Assembly: GCA_022649165.1 (NCBI GenBank)
Contig: JALCNR010000012.1
Location: forward strand, 1 to 64,000
Origin: Actinomyces sp.
GTDB taxonomy: Bacteria > Actinomycetota > Actinomycetes > Actinomycetales > Actinomycetaceae
Length of the DNA: 64,000 bases
Reading direction: 5' to 3'
The notes beneath the pieces were generated by a model that was not told the DNA's origin, searched no databases, and saw only the letters and a program-made list of their open reading frames with translations. Made by a program: the position numbers and the translations under genes. Positions 28,393-37,590 of the stretch are shown here, piece after piece (position 1 is the first letter of the stretch; each line of letters starts with the position of its first letter).

Positions 28393-28748
28393 GGCCGTCC
28401 CCCCACGACCGCGCCCAGATCGCCTCCGGCCTGGAAACAAGTCCGCGTCCCCGTGTGGCAGGCGGCGCCCACCTGGTCGACCTGGACCAGCAGCGTGTCG
28501 CCGTCGCAGTCCAGGGACACCGCCTTCACCCACTGGACGTGGCCGGAGGTGTCCCCTTTCCGCCAGTACTCCCGGCGTGAGCGGGACCAGAAGACGGTCC
28601 GCCCGGTGGTGAGCGTGCGGTGCAGGGCCTCGTCGTCCATCCAGCCGACCATGAGCACCTCTCCGGTGTCGTACTGCTGGACGACGGCGGGGACGAGACC
28701 CGCAGGGTCTCGTCTCAGGCGCGTCGCGATGTCGGGATCTAGGCTCAC
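28389..28748 (-). CDS. hisI: phosphoribosyl-AMP cyclohydrolase
   Basis: A 119-residue zinc enzyme of histidine biosynthesis. The family motifs are [30 protein letters not shown], the Asp/Cys pair in LDCDGD, and a C-terminal CHTGTRTCF that supplies zinc ligands. The GTG at 28748 is chosen over one 12 codons upstream, because GGGAGG lies eight bases before it and homologues begin there. It overlaps trpE by four bases. There is no fused HisE domain. Confidence 0.94.
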   Translation of the reverse strand: MSLDPDIATRLRRDPAGLVPAVVQQYDTGEVLMVGWMDDEALHRTLTTGRTVFWSRSRREYWRKGDTSGHVQWVKAVSLDCDGDTLLVQVDQVGAACHTGTRTCFQAGGDLGAVVGGRP

Positions 28749-28820
28749 GCCCCCATCCTCCCACCCGGGGCGCCCCCACCGCACCGGGCGTCCGCGCGCC
28801 CGAAAGCCCGCGAGCGGCGC

Positions 28821-29594
28821 TCACATCCTGACGGGGAACCCCGCATCGGCCAGCGCCCGCTTGACCTCGGGGATCGTCACAGTCCCGAAGTGGAAGACAG
28901 AGGCCGCCAGGACCGCGTCGGCGCCCGCCCGCGCCGCCTCGACGAAATGCTCGGGCGCGCCGGCCCCGCCGGAGGCGATGACGGGGATATGGACCCGTTC
29001 GCGCACCCGGCTCAGCATCTCCAGGTCGAAGCCGTTCCTCACCCCGTCGGCATCCATGGAATTCAGGAGGATCTCGCCGGCCCCCAACGACTGCGCCTGC
29101 TCCGCCCACCCGAGGGCGTCGATCCCGGTGGAGCGCCGTCCGCCGTGGGTGGTCACCTCGAACCCCGACTCCGTGAAGACCCCGGGGGGGCAGCGCCGAG
29201 CGTCCACCGACAGCACGAGCACCTGGTCGCCGAAGCGGTCGGTGACACGCGCGATCAGCGACGGGTCGTCGATGGCCGCGGTGTTGACCCCGACCTTGTC
29301 GGCGCCGCGGGCCAGCAGGGTCGCGACGTCCTCGACGCTGCGGACCCCGCCTCCCACCGTGAGCGGCACGAAGACCTGCTCGGCCGTCGCGGAGACGACG
29401 TCCAGCATCGTGGAGCGGCCCTGCGCCGAGGCGGACACGTCGAGGAAGGTGATCTCATCGGCCCCCTCCGCACTGTATCGGGCGGCGAGCTCCACCGGAT
29501 TCCCGGCGTCCCGCAGATGCTCGAAATTCACGCCCTTGACCACGCGGCCAGCATCGACGTCCAGGCAGGGGATGAGGCGCAGTGCGACAGGCAT
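28821..29594 (-). CDS. hisF: imidazole glycerol phosphate synthase subunit HisF
   Basis: A 257-residue TIM-barrel cyclase that works with HisH to form imidazole glycerol phosphate. The first catalytic Asp is in [17 protein letters not shown], and the second in VLSVDARR. Glycine-rich phosphate sites ([14 protein letters not shown]) are intact. The ATG lies six bases after TAGGAT, a -10 box whose first three bases are the TAG stop of the preceding FKBP gene. That suggests a separate promoter for the his-trp genes. Confidence 0.96.
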   Translation of the reverse strand: MPVALRLIPCLDVDAGRVVKGVNFEHLRDAGNPVELAARYSAEGADEITFLDVSASAQGRSTMLDVVSATAEQVFVPLTVGGGVRSVEDVATLLARGADKVGVNTAAIDDPSLIARVTDRFGDQVLVLSVDARRCPPGVFTESGFEVTTHGGRRSTGIDALGWAEQAQSLGAGEILLNSMDADGVRNGFDLEMLSRVRERVHIPVIASGGAGAPEHFVEAARAGADAVLAASVFHFGTVTIPEVKRALADAGFPVRM

Positions 29595-29600
29595 GGCCCG

Positions 29601-29606
29601 ATCCTA
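29601..29606 (-). promoter_or_regulatory. -10 box of leaderless hisF promoter, overlapping a stop codon
   Basis: TAGGAT on the minus strand. TAG is the stop of the FKBP gene, and the hisF ATG follows the hexamer by six bases. Confidence 0.5.
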
Positions 29607-30623
29607 TTCTCCCGTCCGGGGCTCGGTCCCCAGGATGTCCACCACCGCGCACAGGGTGTCGTCGCCCGCCGCCTGGTCCGGCGGGATCGTCACCGCGATC
29701 CGGGAGCCGACGCGCTGGTCGACCAGGGCGTCGCGCAGACCGGGCATGGCGGTGGAGAGGTCGATGAGCTGCGGGACCCCGGTGGACCACGTGGACGAGC
29801 GCACGGCGCCGTCGGACCAACCGGTGACGATGAACTGGGCGACCACCGCGTCGTCGTCGCCCACCTGCGCCCCGTCGCCCCTCAGGAGGACCTGGGTGGT
29901 CAGGCCCGTGGGCGGGGTCGTCCCGTGGCTGATGATCGGCCCGTCGTCGCCGAGCGTCACGGTCAGCGGCCGCGATCCCTCCGACTGCTCCCCCGCCTCC
30001 TCGACGCCGGTGGCCACCGAGGAGAGGATGTCGACGACGTCAATCTCGATCCCGCCGCCTCCCGGATCGGACTGCGACGACTCGACGCGCCGAACGAAGA
30101 GCAGACGGGAGCCCTCGGTGCGGCCGACGACCCGGTCGGACAGCTCCGCCCCGAGCTCTTCCTCGTCGGCCCGCCCGGCCTGGATGCGGGGGACGCCCCC
30201 CGGGGAGAGGATGGCGCCGTCCGAGCCGTCGAAGGCGGTGATGGCGAGGACCACCGGGGATCCCGGCGTGATCTCCCGGCCGCTGCCCGTGACCACCTCC
30301 CGGACCTTCGCGTCGACGACGTCCAGCGACCCGACCACGGTGACGACCGGGGTGGCTCCCTGCCGTCCGGAGACCTCGACGCGGTCGAGGAGACCGCCGG
30401 ACTGGGCGGAGGACTGCCCCGCCGAGGGCATCCAGCCGCCACGCCCGATTCCCGCCGCGATCCCACCGGCCACCGCCAGGACCACGACGACGAGGAGCGC
30501 CGGCAGCGGGATCCAGCGCCGCCGCCCCCGGCTGGCTCCCCGCCGCCCGCCGCGGGGCCGCCGGCGCCGAGGGGGGAGGGACCCGGACCTGCGGCGCGAG
30601 GGCGGCTCCAGGCCGGCCGTCAT
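29604..30623 (-). CDS. membrane-anchored FKBP-type peptidyl-prolyl isomerase
   Basis: A 339-residue protein. The first 36 residues are Arg/Gly-rich and cytoplasmic, one membrane helix follows at about 37-58 (LPALLVVVVLAVAGGIAAG), and the rest is outside the membrane. The C-terminal 100 residues (QVLLRGDGAQVGDDDAVVAQF onward to VVDILG) form an FKBP domain, and the middle holds a second, weaker FKBP-like half. The ATG overlaps the pafA stop (ATGA). A membrane FKBP next to pafA is usual in actinobacteria. Substrates are unknown. Confidence 0.87.
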   Translation of the reverse strand: MTAGLEPPSRRRSGSLPPRRRRPRGGRRGASRGRRRWIPLPALLVVVVLAVAGGIAAGIGRGGWMPSAGQSSAQSGGLLDRVEVSGRQGATPVVTVVGSLDVVDAKVREVVTGSGREITPGSPVVLAITAFDGSDGAILSPGGVPRIQAGRADEEELGAELSDRVVGRTEGSRLLFVRRVESSQSDPGGGGIEIDVVDILSSVATGVEEAGEQSEGSRPLTVTLGDDGPIISHGTTPPTGLTTQVLLRGDGAQVGDDDAVVAQFIVTGWSDGAVRSSTWSTGVPQLIDLSTAMPGLRDALVDQRVGSRIAVTIPPDQAAGDDTLCAVVDILGTEPRTGE

Positions 30624-32008
30624 GCCGGCAGCACCGGATGCCTGCCGCGGATGAGCCGGACCAGGCCGTCCACGGCCGGGTCCTCGCTCGCCAGCGGGTC
30701 CTGCAGCGACACCGGAGCACTCGCCTGGTCGTCGAGCCGCAGGTGGACCCAGTCGACCGTGAGGTCTCGCCGGGCGTCCTCGGCGGCGGCGATCACGCGG
30801 CCGCGCAGAGCGGCGCGCGTCGTCGCCGGAGGGGTGTGGACGGCCTCGGCGGCCTGCTCCGGCGTGGTCAGCCGGCGCATGAGTCCGGCGCGCTCCATCC
30901 GGGGGCGCAGTCCCTGCGCGGTGATGTCGTGGTAGCTGAGCTCCAGGCGCGCCACGCGGGCGTCGGACAGCGCCGCGCCGGATCGCGCGACGTAGGAGTC
31001 GATGAGCCGCTTCTTGACGGCGACGTCGAGCTCCGTGTCGATGCCGCTCCAGTCCCCCGACTCGATCGCCGTGATCCCGCGTTCCCACAGGTCCACGACG
31101 TAGCGGTGGAGGGGATCCAGGCCCGCGGCGTCCGTGCGGTCGAGGACCCGGCGGAGGATCTCGCTCTGGATCTGCACGGCGCTCATCGTCCGCCCGTCCC
31201 TCAGCTCCACCTTCTCCCGTCCTGTGAGATCGGCGTTGATCTCACGGATCGCGCGCATCGGGTCGGCCAGCGACAGGTCCTGGATGCGCAGTCCGTCCTC
31301 GACGGCGCTCAGCAGCAGTTCCGTCGCGCCGGTCTTGAGCGCGGTCGTCGGCTCTGCCATGTTCGTGTCGCCGACGATGACGTGCATGCGCCGGTAGGAC
31401 CCGGAGTCGGCCAGCGGCTCGTCACGGGTGTTGATGATCGGGCGCGCCCTCGTGGTCGCCGAGGACACCGCGTCCCACACCTGGTCGGCCCGCTGGGAGA
31501 ACACGTAGGCGGCCCGCCCCGACTCGACGCGCACATGCCCCGATCCCACCAGCACCTGACGGGTGATGAAGAAGGCGACCAGCGCGTCGGCGACCTCCCG
31601 GAAGTCGCGCCGCCGGTGGAGCAGGTAGTTCTCGTGGCAGCCGAAGGAGTTGCCCGCGGAGTCCAGGTTGTTGCGGAAGAGGTGGAGCCGGGCCGGGATG
31701 CCCTCGCGCTCCAACGCGCGGTCACCCTGTTCCGCCAGATCGGCCAGCATGAGGGATCCGGCGCGGTCCTGCGCCAGCAGGTCCTCCAGTCGGTCGCACT
31801 CCGCCGTCGCGTACTCGGGATGCGAGCCCACATCCAGGTAGAGCCGCCCCCCGTTGCGCAGGAACACGTTCGAGGAGCGGCCGCGGGCCAGCAGCGGCTC
31901 GAACAGGTAGCGGGCGGCCCGCTCGGCGTCCACCGGGGAAGGGCCGGGTCCGCTCCACGCCGCCGTCAGCCCGTGCTCGGTCTCGATCCCGACGACGCGG
32001 CGCCTCAC
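30620..32008 (-). CDS. pafA: Pup ligase PafA
   Basis: A 462-residue carboxylate-amine ligase that attaches the Pup C-terminal glutamate to target lysines. The N terminus RRRVVGIETEHG carries the nucleotide-site Glu9. LYLDVGSHPEYAT supplies the catalytic Asp59 and Glu65, and GNSFGCHENYLL matches the Dop/PafA fold. The GTG start is one base past the pup stop. In most proteasome-bearing actinobacteria prcB and prcA lie between pup and pafA, and here they do not. Confidence 0.96.
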   Translation of the reverse strand: MRRRVVGIETEHGLTAAWSGPGPSPVDAERAARYLFEPLLARGRSSNVFLRNGGRLYLDVGSHPEYATAECDRLEDLLAQDRAGSLMLADLAEQGDRALEREGIPARLHLFRNNLDSAGNSFGCHENYLLHRRRDFREVADALVAFFITRQVLVGSGHVRVESGRAAYVFSQRADQVWDAVSSATTRARPIINTRDEPLADSGSYRRMHVIVGDTNMAEPTTALKTGATELLLSAVEDGLRIQDLSLADPMRAIREINADLTGREKVELRDGRTMSAVQIQSEILRRVLDRTDAAGLDPLHRYVVDLWERGITAIESGDWSGIDTELDVAVKKRLIDSYVARSGAALSDARVARLELSYHDITAQGLRPRMERAGLMRRLTTPEQAAEAVHTPPATTRAALRGRVIAAAEDARRDLTVDWVHLRLDDQASAPVSLQDPLASEDPAVDGLVRLIRGRHPVLPA

Positions 32009-32009
32009 C

Positions 32010-32192
32010 TCACTGGCCGCCCTTCTGGACGAAGCCCTGGACGAAGGACTCGGCGTTCGTCTCCAGGACCGAGTCGATCTGATCGAGCAGATCGTCGATG
32101 GACTCCGCCGACGAGGTCGCCTGGACCTGCCCGCCCTGTTCCTCGGGGTCCTCCCCCGCTCCGCCTCCGGCGAAGACCTGTGTGCTCGGCAT
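32010..32192 (-). CDS. pup: prokaryotic ubiquitin-like protein Pup
   Basis: A 60-residue, acidic, mostly disordered protein. The C-terminal half contains the conserved helix SIDDLLDQIDSVLETNAESF and ends VQKGGQ. The terminal Gln means it must be deamidated by Dop before PafA can ligate it. The ATG at 32192 gives the normal family length and sits within a longer open frame that must be ignored. It lies between dop and pafA. Confidence 0.97.
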   Translation of the reverse strand: MPSTQVFAGGGAGEDPEEQGGQVQATSSAESIDDLLDQIDSVLETNAESFVQGFVQKGGQ

Positions 32193-32251
32193 CGTCTGCC
32201 CCCTTCGTGTGTGTTCGGATTGCGTCCCAGGCCATGGCCGCCCTCGCCCCC

Positions 32252-33817
32252 TCACGTCGCGAGGACGTCGCCCCCCTCGACCCGTCGCGCGAGATCCTCC
32301 TCCACCCCGATGGCCTCCGGGATCGGCCGGCGCACCAGCTTCCCCCCGGCCGGGTCGTCGACCACCAGAGAGGTCCACGAGGCCTTCACGAGGGCGGGGA
32401 CCTGGGCCACCGCGCGTCCGCGCACCCAGGCTCGGGTGTCGCGCGGCGGCGTGTCGGCGGCGCGCTCGACCTCGTCGGGGGCGAACAGGCGCCTCACGCG
32501 GCCCGCGGCGTCCAGCCTGGCCACCAGCGACCGGGTGGGGCGCAGGTCGGACCACTGGAGGTCCATCGCGGCCAGGCGCGGATCCCCCCAGTCGGCCCCC
32601 AGGCGCTCGCGCTGGCGGGACAGCAGCTGGTACTTCGACACCCATTCGACCTCGGGGGCGACGTCGAACAGGTCCCGGCGCATGCGGTCGAGGACCGACT
32701 GCCACAGGTCCAGGACCTCGCGCGCCGCGGCGTCCGGCTCCTCCCCCGCCCGGTCGTAGGCCGCCAGGACCAGGTCCAGGTAGACCTGCTGGAGCTCCGG
32801 TGCGGTCAGGGAGCGGCCCGAGGCGACCGGGATGCGGTGGTCCAGGTCCGGGTGATGGCTGACGGCCCAGGTCTCCTGGACCGGGTCCGAGATGGCCAGC
32901 CCCTCCCACTCGAGCCCGATGCCCTGCTCGATCGCCCACAGCACCAGCGAGGTCGTGCCCAGGCGCAGGAAGGTCGAGACGTCGAAGAGGTTCGCGTCCC
33001 CGCCGATGACGTGGAGGCGGCGGAAGCGCGCGGGGTCGGCGTGGGGCTCGTCGCGCGTGTTGATGATCGGCCGGTTGAAGGTGGTCTCCAGGCCGACCTC
33101 GTTCTCCACGAAGTCCGCGCGCTGGGAGATCTGGAATCCCGGCGCCTCCGACTTCTGCCCGAGCCCCACGCGGCCCGACCCGCACAGGACGGGGCGGGTC
33201 ACGAAGAAGGGGGTCAGCCCGCGGATGAGGTCGTCCAGGTCGACGGCGCGGGCCACCTGGTAGTTCTCGTGGGCGCCGTAGGAGGCCCCCTTGCCGTCGG
33301 TGTTGTTCTTGACCAGGACCACCGGCTCCTCGCCGGCGCGGGCCACCTCGTCCATGAGGCGCCGCGCGACGACCTCCCCCGCGCGGTCCCACAGCACGGC
33401 GTCGCGCGGGTTCGTGCACTCCGGCGCCGAGTACTCGGGATGGGCGTGGTCGACGTACAGGCGCGCGCCGTTGGTCAGCACGGCGGTGGTCGCCGCCGGC
33501 AGGGCGAGCTCCTCGGGCGTGGGCCTGGCCATCTCCTCCACGCCGTGGGGCGGCGCCAGATGGTAGGGGTCGTCCGTGAGCAGCGAGGGGTCCGCCGCGG
33601 CGCGGTCCATCCGGGTTCCGCGCAGATCGTTGAGGGGGTCCTCTCCGCGGAAGTCCCAGCGCACGGGGGGCGCCGCCGACGAGGGCGTCCCGGCTCGGGA
33701 GACGCGCGCATAGGCGCGGACCGCCTGCGCGGACATGGCCATCGGGTTCGCCCAGGGGTCTCCGGGACGGTAGACGCCGTACTCCGTCTCCGTGCCGACG
33801 ATGCGCCGCACGCTCAT
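32252..33817 (-). CDS. dop: Pup deamidase/depupylase Dop
   Basis: A 521-residue homologue of PafA that deamidates Pup-Gln and removes Pup from targets. RRIVGTETEYGVY starts the fold with Glu10. The long insertion holding VRWDFRGEDPLNDLRG contains the Asp of the Dop catalytic site, and VDHAHPEYSAPEC matches the metal-binding strand. The ATG overlaps the arc stop (ATGA). It is complete in length and motifs, so depupylation should be active. Confidence 0.95.
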   Translation of the reverse strand: MSVRRIVGTETEYGVYRPGDPWANPMAMSAQAVRAYARVSRAGTPSSAAPPVRWDFRGEDPLNDLRGTRMDRAAADPSLLTDDPYHLAPPHGVEEMARPTPEELALPAATTAVLTNGARLYVDHAHPEYSAPECTNPRDAVLWDRAGEVVARRLMDEVARAGEEPVVLVKNNTDGKGASYGAHENYQVARAVDLDDLIRGLTPFFVTRPVLCGSGRVGLGQKSEAPGFQISQRADFVENEVGLETTFNRPIINTRDEPHADPARFRRLHVIGGDANLFDVSTFLRLGTTSLVLWAIEQGIGLEWEGLAISDPVQETWAVSHHPDLDHRIPVASGRSLTAPELQQVYLDLVLAAYDRAGEEPDAAAREVLDLWQSVLDRMRRDLFDVAPEVEWVSKYQLLSRQRERLGADWGDPRLAAMDLQWSDLRPTRSLVARLDAAGRVRRLFAPDEVERAADTPPRDTRAWVRGRAVAQVPALVKASWTSLVVDDPAGGKLVRRPIPEAIGVEEDLARRVEGGDVLAT

Positions 33818-35382
33818 CGCTCACCCCCCTGGAGGGCCCGCACGGCCACCACTTCCTCGCGCAGCCCGATGGTGCGCGCCCAGTCCTGCGGGGTGGAGGT
33901 GGCGGCGAGCTCCACGGACTCCCGCGTCTCCTCCGCGACGCCGGCCAGGACGTGCGCTGTGGTCAGGCCCGTTCCGCGCCCGGCCAGCGAGTCGGTGATC
34001 GCATGTTTCTTCGCCCGCTCCACCACGCCTGCGATGAGCGCGCCGGAGACGATGTCGCAGATGCGGATGCGGCGGGTGCTCCCCGAGGCCAGCGTCGCGT
34101 CGAACAGGGCCGTGGACTCGTCCTGGGCGTAGAGCCGTTCGACGGCGGACTCGGCCATCGAGGCCAGCGCGCCCTCAAGGGAGCCGTGGAGAGCCACCTC
34201 GGTCTGGGCCACGGGCAGGGTGGGGACGAGGTACTTCGAGAAGATGTCGCGCGCCCCCTCCCGGTCGGGGCGGTCGACCCGGATGCGGACGTCGAGGCGC
34301 CCGGGCCGCAGGACGGCGGGGTCGATCATGTCGGCGCGGTTCGACGCCCCGATGATGACGACGTTGTCGAGGGCCTCCACCCCGTCCATCTCGGCCAGCA
34401 GCTGGGGGACGATCATCGTCTCGACGTCGGAGGAGATGCCCGAGCCGCGCGTGCGGAACAGGGCCTCCATCTCGTCGAAGAAGATGACGACGGGCACGTC
34501 GGTGCCGGCCAGCGCCCGCGCGCGGGCGAAGATCGCGCGGATCTGCCGCTCGGTCTCTCCCACGAATTTGTTGAGCAGTTCCGGTCCCTTGATGGACAGG
34601 AAGTAGGTGCGCGCCCCCGTCTCCGCGCGCGAGAGGGAGTTCGCGACGGCCTTGGCGATGAGAGTCTTTCCGGATCCGGGGGGGCCGTACAGGAGGATGC
34701 CCTTGGGGGGGCGCAGACCGTAGGACCGGTAGAGCTCCGGATGGCGGAACGGCATCTCGATGGAGTCCCTGACCTGCTGGATCTGGGAGTCGAGCCCGCC
34801 GATGTCGTCGTAGGAGACGTCGGGGACCTCCGGCGTGAGCAGTTGCTCGACGTCGGAGCGTACGACGCGTTCGAAGGCGTAGCCCGCCCGCAGGTCGACC
34901 AGGACGGAGTCGCCGGGACGCAGGTTCCCGTGGAGCAGGGGCCCCGCCAGGGCGAGAAGGTGCTCCGCCCCTCCCTCCGTGCCGACGAGCACCCGGTCGA
35001 TGCCGACGAGTTCGAGGACCGAGGCGAGCATGCCCGACCGGGTGAACCCGTCGGGCTCGACCGCCACCATCTTCTCGTCCACGCGGACCAGCTGGCCGCG
35101 GGCCACCGACGACAGGTCCAGTGAGGGAGCCGCGGCCAGGCGCATCCGCCGCCCGCCCACCACGGCCTCGAGCTCCCGCTTCGTGATGTCCGCGGAGACG
35201 AAGGTCGCCAGCGTCAAGGGCGGCTGGTTGACCTGGCGCAGCTGCTCCTGCATCTGCAGGAGCTGGCCGCGCGCCGTGGTGAGCGCGCGCGTGAGGCGCT
35301 CGTTCTTCTCTTCGAGGGACACGACGGTGCGCCGCAGGTCCTCCGCGCGGCTGTCCTGGTATGACATGTGCGGCTCGCCCAT
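33814..35382 (-). CDS. arc: AAA ATPase ARC/Mpa (pupylated-protein unfoldase)
   Basis: A 522-residue hexameric AAA ATPase. An N-terminal coiled coil (about 10-51) captures Pup, OB domains follow at about 55-180, and the AAA domain has Walker A GPPGSGKT at 233-240 and Walker B VVIFFDEME near 295. The protein ends ALQGGER, with no Gly-Gln-Tyr-Leu tail, the sequence Mpa uses to open the 20S proteasome. The ATG has an ideal ribosome site (GGAAGGAG). With no prcBA nearby, it probably unfolds or extracts pupylated proteins without degrading them. Confidence 0.95.
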   Translation of the reverse strand: MGEPHMSYQDSRAEDLRRTVVSLEEKNERLTRALTTARGQLLQMQEQLRQVNQPPLTLATFVSADITKRELEAVVGGRRMRLAAAPSLDLSSVARGQLVRVDEKMVAVEPDGFTRSGMLASVLELVGIDRVLVGTEGGAEHLLALAGPLLHGNLRPGDSVLVDLRAGYAFERVVRSDVEQLLTPEVPDVSYDDIGGLDSQIQQVRDSIEMPFRHPELYRSYGLRPPKGILLYGPPGSGKTLIAKAVANSLSRAETGARTYFLSIKGPELLNKFVGETERQIRAIFARARALAGTDVPVVIFFDEMEALFRTRGSGISSDVETMIVPQLLAEMDGVEALDNVVIIGASNRADMIDPAVLRPGRLDVRIRVDRPDREGARDIFSKYLVPTLPVAQTEVALHGSLEGALASMAESAVERLYAQDESTALFDATLASGSTRRIRICDIVSGALIAGVVERAKKHAITDSLAGRGTGLTTAHVLAGVAEETRESVELAATSTPQDWARTIGLREEVVAVRALQGGER

Positions 35383-35429
35383 CCCGGCTCCTTCCCTCGG
35401 TCCCCCCACGGTAGAACGATCGCCGCGTG

Positions 35430-36500
35430 TCACGCCCGTCCGTCCGTGTGGTCCTCCACCCATGTCGCGGCCCGGGCGGTGACGTCGCGGCGCACGCGAC
35501 GGACCTTCTTCGGGCTGGACGCGCGCACGCCCACGGCGTCCTCGCTCCACCCCTCCTCCTCGTCCCACAGCCCGGGCTGCCCGTCGGAGGCCTTCGCGGC
35601 CCGGTGGGCCCGCTCCTGCGGGGAGGCCCCGGGGGCGAGCCTGCGCGCCGTCACGAGGAAGCCGGTGTGGGCGACCATCCGGTGCTCGGGGCGCACGGCC
35701 AGGCCGTCGAGGTGCCACTCGCGCTCGAGGGTCTCCCAGGCGGCCGGCTCCGTGAAGCACCCGGCGGCGCGCAGGTCCTCGACGAGGCGCGACATCTGGG
35801 TGACGGTCGCGATGTAGCAGGTGAGGACCCCTCCGGGGACGAGGGCGCGCGCGACGGCGGAAAGGTTCTCCCACGGCGCCAGCATGTCGAGGACCACCCG
35901 GTCCGCCCATGCCCGGGGGCCCGCGTCCAGGACCTCGGCGAGGTCTCCGACCCGCAGGTCCCACGCCGGGTGACGTCGCCCGAACCACAGGTCGACGTTG
36001 GCGCGCGCGATGTCGGCGAATTCCTCGCGTCTCTCGACGGAGACCAGGCGGCCGGACTCCCCCACCGCGTCGAGCAGCGACATCGACAGCGCGCCCGATC
36101 CCGCTCCCGCCTCCACCACGGTCGCGCCGGGGAAGATGTCCCCCCGCGCGATGATGGTGCCCGCGTCCTTGGGGTAGACGATCGTCGCCCCGCGCGGCAT
36201 CGACATCACGTAGTCGGACAGGAGGGGGCGCAGGACCTGGAACTCCCGGCCCTCCGGGGTGCGGACCACCTGACCGTCGGGCCGCCCGATGACCCGGTCG
36301 TGGTCCAGTGTGCCCCGGTTCGTCTGGAAGCGTCCGCCGGCGACCAGGGTGATCGTGTGGAGGCGCCCCTTCGGATCGCGGACCTGGACGCGGTCGCCCT
36401 CGCGCAGCGGGCCGCGGCGCCGGTCCTGGCCGAGGCCGGTCGGGCCGGGCAGGGGGCGGTCGGCGGGCAGGGACACGTCGTGCGGGGTGGCTTCTCTCAT
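35430..36500 (-). CDS. trmI: tRNA (adenine-N1)-methyltransferase TrmI
   Basis: A 356-residue SAM-dependent enzyme that makes m1A58 in the tRNA T loop. The N-terminal half contains PLLSDYVMSMPRGATIVYPKD, the SAM motif is VVEAGAGSGALS, and APWENLSAVARALVPGGVL follows. The ATG at 36500 is preferred to a TTG seven codons upstream because a TAGAAT -10 box ends seven bases before it. The C-terminal 60 residues are a basic tail. It leads the arc-dop-pup-pafA run, as in mycobacteria. Confidence 0.94.
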   Translation of the reverse strand: MREATPHDVSLPADRPLPGPTGLGQDRRRGPLREGDRVQVRDPKGRLHTITLVAGGRFQTNRGTLDHDRVIGRPDGQVVRTPEGREFQVLRPLLSDYVMSMPRGATIVYPKDAGTIIARGDIFPGATVVEAGAGSGALSMSLLDAVGESGRLVSVERREEFADIARANVDLWFGRRHPAWDLRVGDLAEVLDAGPRAWADRVVLDMLAPWENLSAVARALVPGGVLTCYIATVTQMSRLVEDLRAAGCFTEPAAWETLEREWHLDGLAVRPEHRMVAHTGFLVTARRLAPGASPQERAHRAAKASDGQPGLWDEEEGWSEDAVGVRASSPKKVRRVRRDVTARAATWVEDHTDGRA

Positions 36501-36507
36501 CGCGCGG

Positions 36508-36513
36508 ATTCTA
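36508..36513 (-). promoter_or_regulatory. -10 box of leaderless trmI (pupylation operon) promoter
   Basis: TAGAAT on the minus strand, seven bases before the trmI ATG at 36500. It would drive trmI-arc-dop-pup-pafA. Confidence 0.5.
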
Positions 36514-36616
36514 TCCCGCAACCGGCGCCCTCCGGTCGGCGAGGGCGTCCCCGACCCGCGGGCCCGGCGTGTCCACAGGTCCCGGGAGCGCCGACGAGGA
36601 TGAGGGCGGCCCCGGC

Positions 36617-36622
36617 TACGGT
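36617..36622 (+). promoter_or_regulatory. -10 box of leaderless RecB-like gene promoter
   Basis: TACGGT, followed by six bases and the ATG at 36629. Confidence 0.5.
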
Positions 36623-36628
36623 GGGGGC

Positions 36629-37528
36629 ATGGATGCCACGACAGACCATGTGTCCCCCGACGCCGCTGGCGCCGCTCCGCCCGCGCACCGGGGCGGCGGC
36701 TCCTGGGCCCCGGCGCTGTCCGCGTCGCGCGCCAAGGAGTTCCTCCGGTGCCCGCTCCAGTACCGGCTCCACGTCGTCGACGGGATCCGGGATCCGGCGA
36801 CGCCGGCGACCGCCATGGGGACGCTCATCCACTCCGTCCTCGAGCATCTCTTCGACGTCCCCGCCCCCGAGCGCACGCCCGAGCGCGCCGAGTCGATGGT
36901 CGATCCCGCCTTCGAGCGGCAGGCGCGCCACGATCCCACCGTCCTCGGCCTCTTCGAGAGCGACGCCCGGCGCGACGACTGGATGGGCCAGGTCCGCCAG
37001 ATCCTGCGCCAGTACTTCCAGGTCGAGGATCCCCGGTGGCTGGAGCCCGCCGACCGGGAACGCCGGGTCGACGTGGTGATCGCGGGCGGCATCCGACTGC
37101 GCGGGTTCATCGACCGCATCGACCGTTCGCCCGCCGGGGACCTCCGCGTCGTCGACTACAAGACCGGCCGGGCGCCCCAACCCCGCTTCGTGGACGAGGC
37201 CCTCTACCAGATGCGCTTCTACGCCCTCCTGCTGCGGGATTCCGCGCGTCTGCCCGCCCGGACGCAGCTGCTTTACCTCCGCTCCGGCCAGGTGCTCACG
37301 CTCGATCCGGATCCCGCTGACATCGACCGCTTCGCCCAGGAGGTGGCGCGCCTGTGGGAGCAGATCGAGGCCGCCGCGCGCGGCGGGCGTTTCGAGCCCC
37401 GGAAGAACCCGTTGTGCAACTGGTGCCACGTGCAGTCGATGTGCCCGCTCTTCGGCGGGACGACGCCCGATCTGCCGGAGGATCGCGTCGAGTGGCTGCT
37501 GGGGACGCGGGTCGAGTCCGTGGCGTGA
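36629..37528 (+). CDS. RecB-family (PD-(D/E)XK) exonuclease
   Basis: A 299-residue Cas4/RecB-like nuclease. It starts with the family LSASRAKEFLRCPLQYRL, whose Cys41 is a likely iron-sulfur ligand. The nuclease core has RGFIDRID and VVDYKTGR (Asp and Lys of the active site), then LYQMRFYALLL. Three more cysteines in NWCHVQSMC and NPLC near 268-280 complete a 4Fe-4S site. Homologues sit beside trmI in mycobacteria. It has no helicase domain. Confidence 0.9.
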   Translation: MDATTDHVSPDAAGAAPPAHRGGGSWAPALSASRAKEFLRCPLQYRLHVVDGIRDPATPATAMGTLIHSVLEHLFDVPAPERTPERAESMVDPAFERQARHDPTVLGLFESDARRDDWMGQVRQILRQYFQVEDPRWLEPADRERRVDVVIAGGIRLRGFIDRIDRSPAGDLRVVDYKTGRAPQPRFVDEALYQMRFYALLLRDSARLPARTQLLYLRSGQVLTLDPDPADIDRFAQEVARLWEQIEAAARGGRFEPRKNPLCNWCHVQSMCPLFGGTTPDLPEDRVEWLLGTRVESVA

Positions 37529-37548
37529 CCGCGGCGCCCTCTCGGGGG

Positions 37549-37590
37549 CCGGTCCCGGTCGGCGGGGCCGCCCTCGCCGGCCGGGAGCGG
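37549..37590. terminator. bidirectional terminator
   Basis: A 16-base stem (37549-37564 with 37575-37590, two mismatches) with a ten-base loop between the convergent RecB-like and HAD genes. Confidence 0.65.
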
